A DNA stretch of 5,016 nucleotides, taken from contig JAEZPX010000152.1 of the NCBI GenBank assembly GCA_023413275.1, positions 1-5,016 on the forward strand, written 5' to 3'. The notes under the pieces are model-generated. The model did no database searches. It had not been told where the DNA came from and saw nothing but the letters and a program-made list of their open reading frames with translations. Origin of the DNA: Bacillota bacterium. Lineage in GTDB: Bacteria > Bacillota > Clostridia > Lachnospirales > Anaerotignaceae. A program made the position numbers and the translations under genes. Positions 4,863 through 5,016 of the stretch are shown here, piece after piece (the stretch's first letter is position 1; each line of letters opens with the position of its first letter).

Positions 4863-5016
4863 ATGAAAATGAGAAAAAAATATTATCTAATATTTATTAG
4901 TATACTAATATTAATTTTTTTTGGTATTGTTTATTCAAATGCAACAAGTATAAAGAAGTATCTTAATAACGGAACTAATATTGACACTTATGCAAAGGAT
5001 TTTATGCCTGCTATTG
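4863..5016 (+). CDS. Start of a membrane-anchored or secreted protein (partial, runs off right edge)
   Basis: From an ATG at 4863 the frame stays open for 51 codons to the window edge. GGAG (4854-4857) lies five bases before this ATG; in-frame ATGs at 4860 and 4869 have poorer spacing. The N-terminus is MKMRKKYY followed by a hydrophobic stretch LIFISILILIFFGIVYS (9-25), a signal anchor or uncleaved signal peptide with positive residues ahead of it. The next part, NATSIKKYLNNGTNIDTYAK and DFMPAI, is polar and should lie outside the membrane. I do not recognise the family. Its base composition is as AT-rich as the rest of the window, unlike the amidase gene beside it, so the two probably have separate histories. 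Confidence 0.75.
   Translation, partial: MKMRKKYYLIFISILILIFFGIVYSNATSIKKYLNNGTNIDTYAKDFMPAI

Overview
This 5 kb window is AT-rich (about one third G+C by eye). Its strong GGAGG-type ribosome binding sites, ECF sigma/anti-sigma pair, S-layer homology (SLH) protein and amidase_6-type protein all fit a low-GC Gram-positive bacterium, most likely a spore-forming member of the Clostridia. No rRNA, tRNA, CRISPR array, transposase or integrase is visible.

Layout: (1) positions 1-72 carry the first 24 codons of a leftward gene that looks like a DUF2935 protein. (2) After a divergent intergenic region comes a rightward two-gene operon: an ECF sigma factor (369-956) whose end overlaps a membrane-anchored anti-sigma factor (934-1713). 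It is closed by a good intrinsic terminator at 1793-1822. (3) A 150-base leader precedes a secreted 485-residue protein (1975-3432) with SLH repeats followed by a conserved C-terminal domain that I cannot tie to a known function. (4) 66 bases downstream lies a small three-helix membrane protein (3499-3804), perhaps co-transcribed. (5) A 256-base stretch follows without a convincing gene, but with a good leftward sigma-A-like promoter. (6) A leftward stand-alone amidase_6-type gene (4061-4558) is clearly richer in G+C than everything around it, as expected of a recent acquisition. (7) After an AT-rich spacer, a rightward membrane-anchored protein starts at 4863 and runs off the window.

How the parts may fit: the sigma/anti-sigma pair is a typical envelope-signal switch. 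The anti-sigma holds the sigma at the membrane and an extracytoplasmic domain senses a signal. The SLH protein, the small membrane protein and the C-terminal fragment are all envelope proteins, so they are plausible regulon members, but no matching promoter pair was found to prove this. The most distinctive observations are the internal translation start in the anti-sigma gene, the SLH protein with an uncharacterised C-terminal domain, the compositionally foreign amidase without a signal peptide, and the antisense promoter candidate. I did not find a clear new multi-gene system.
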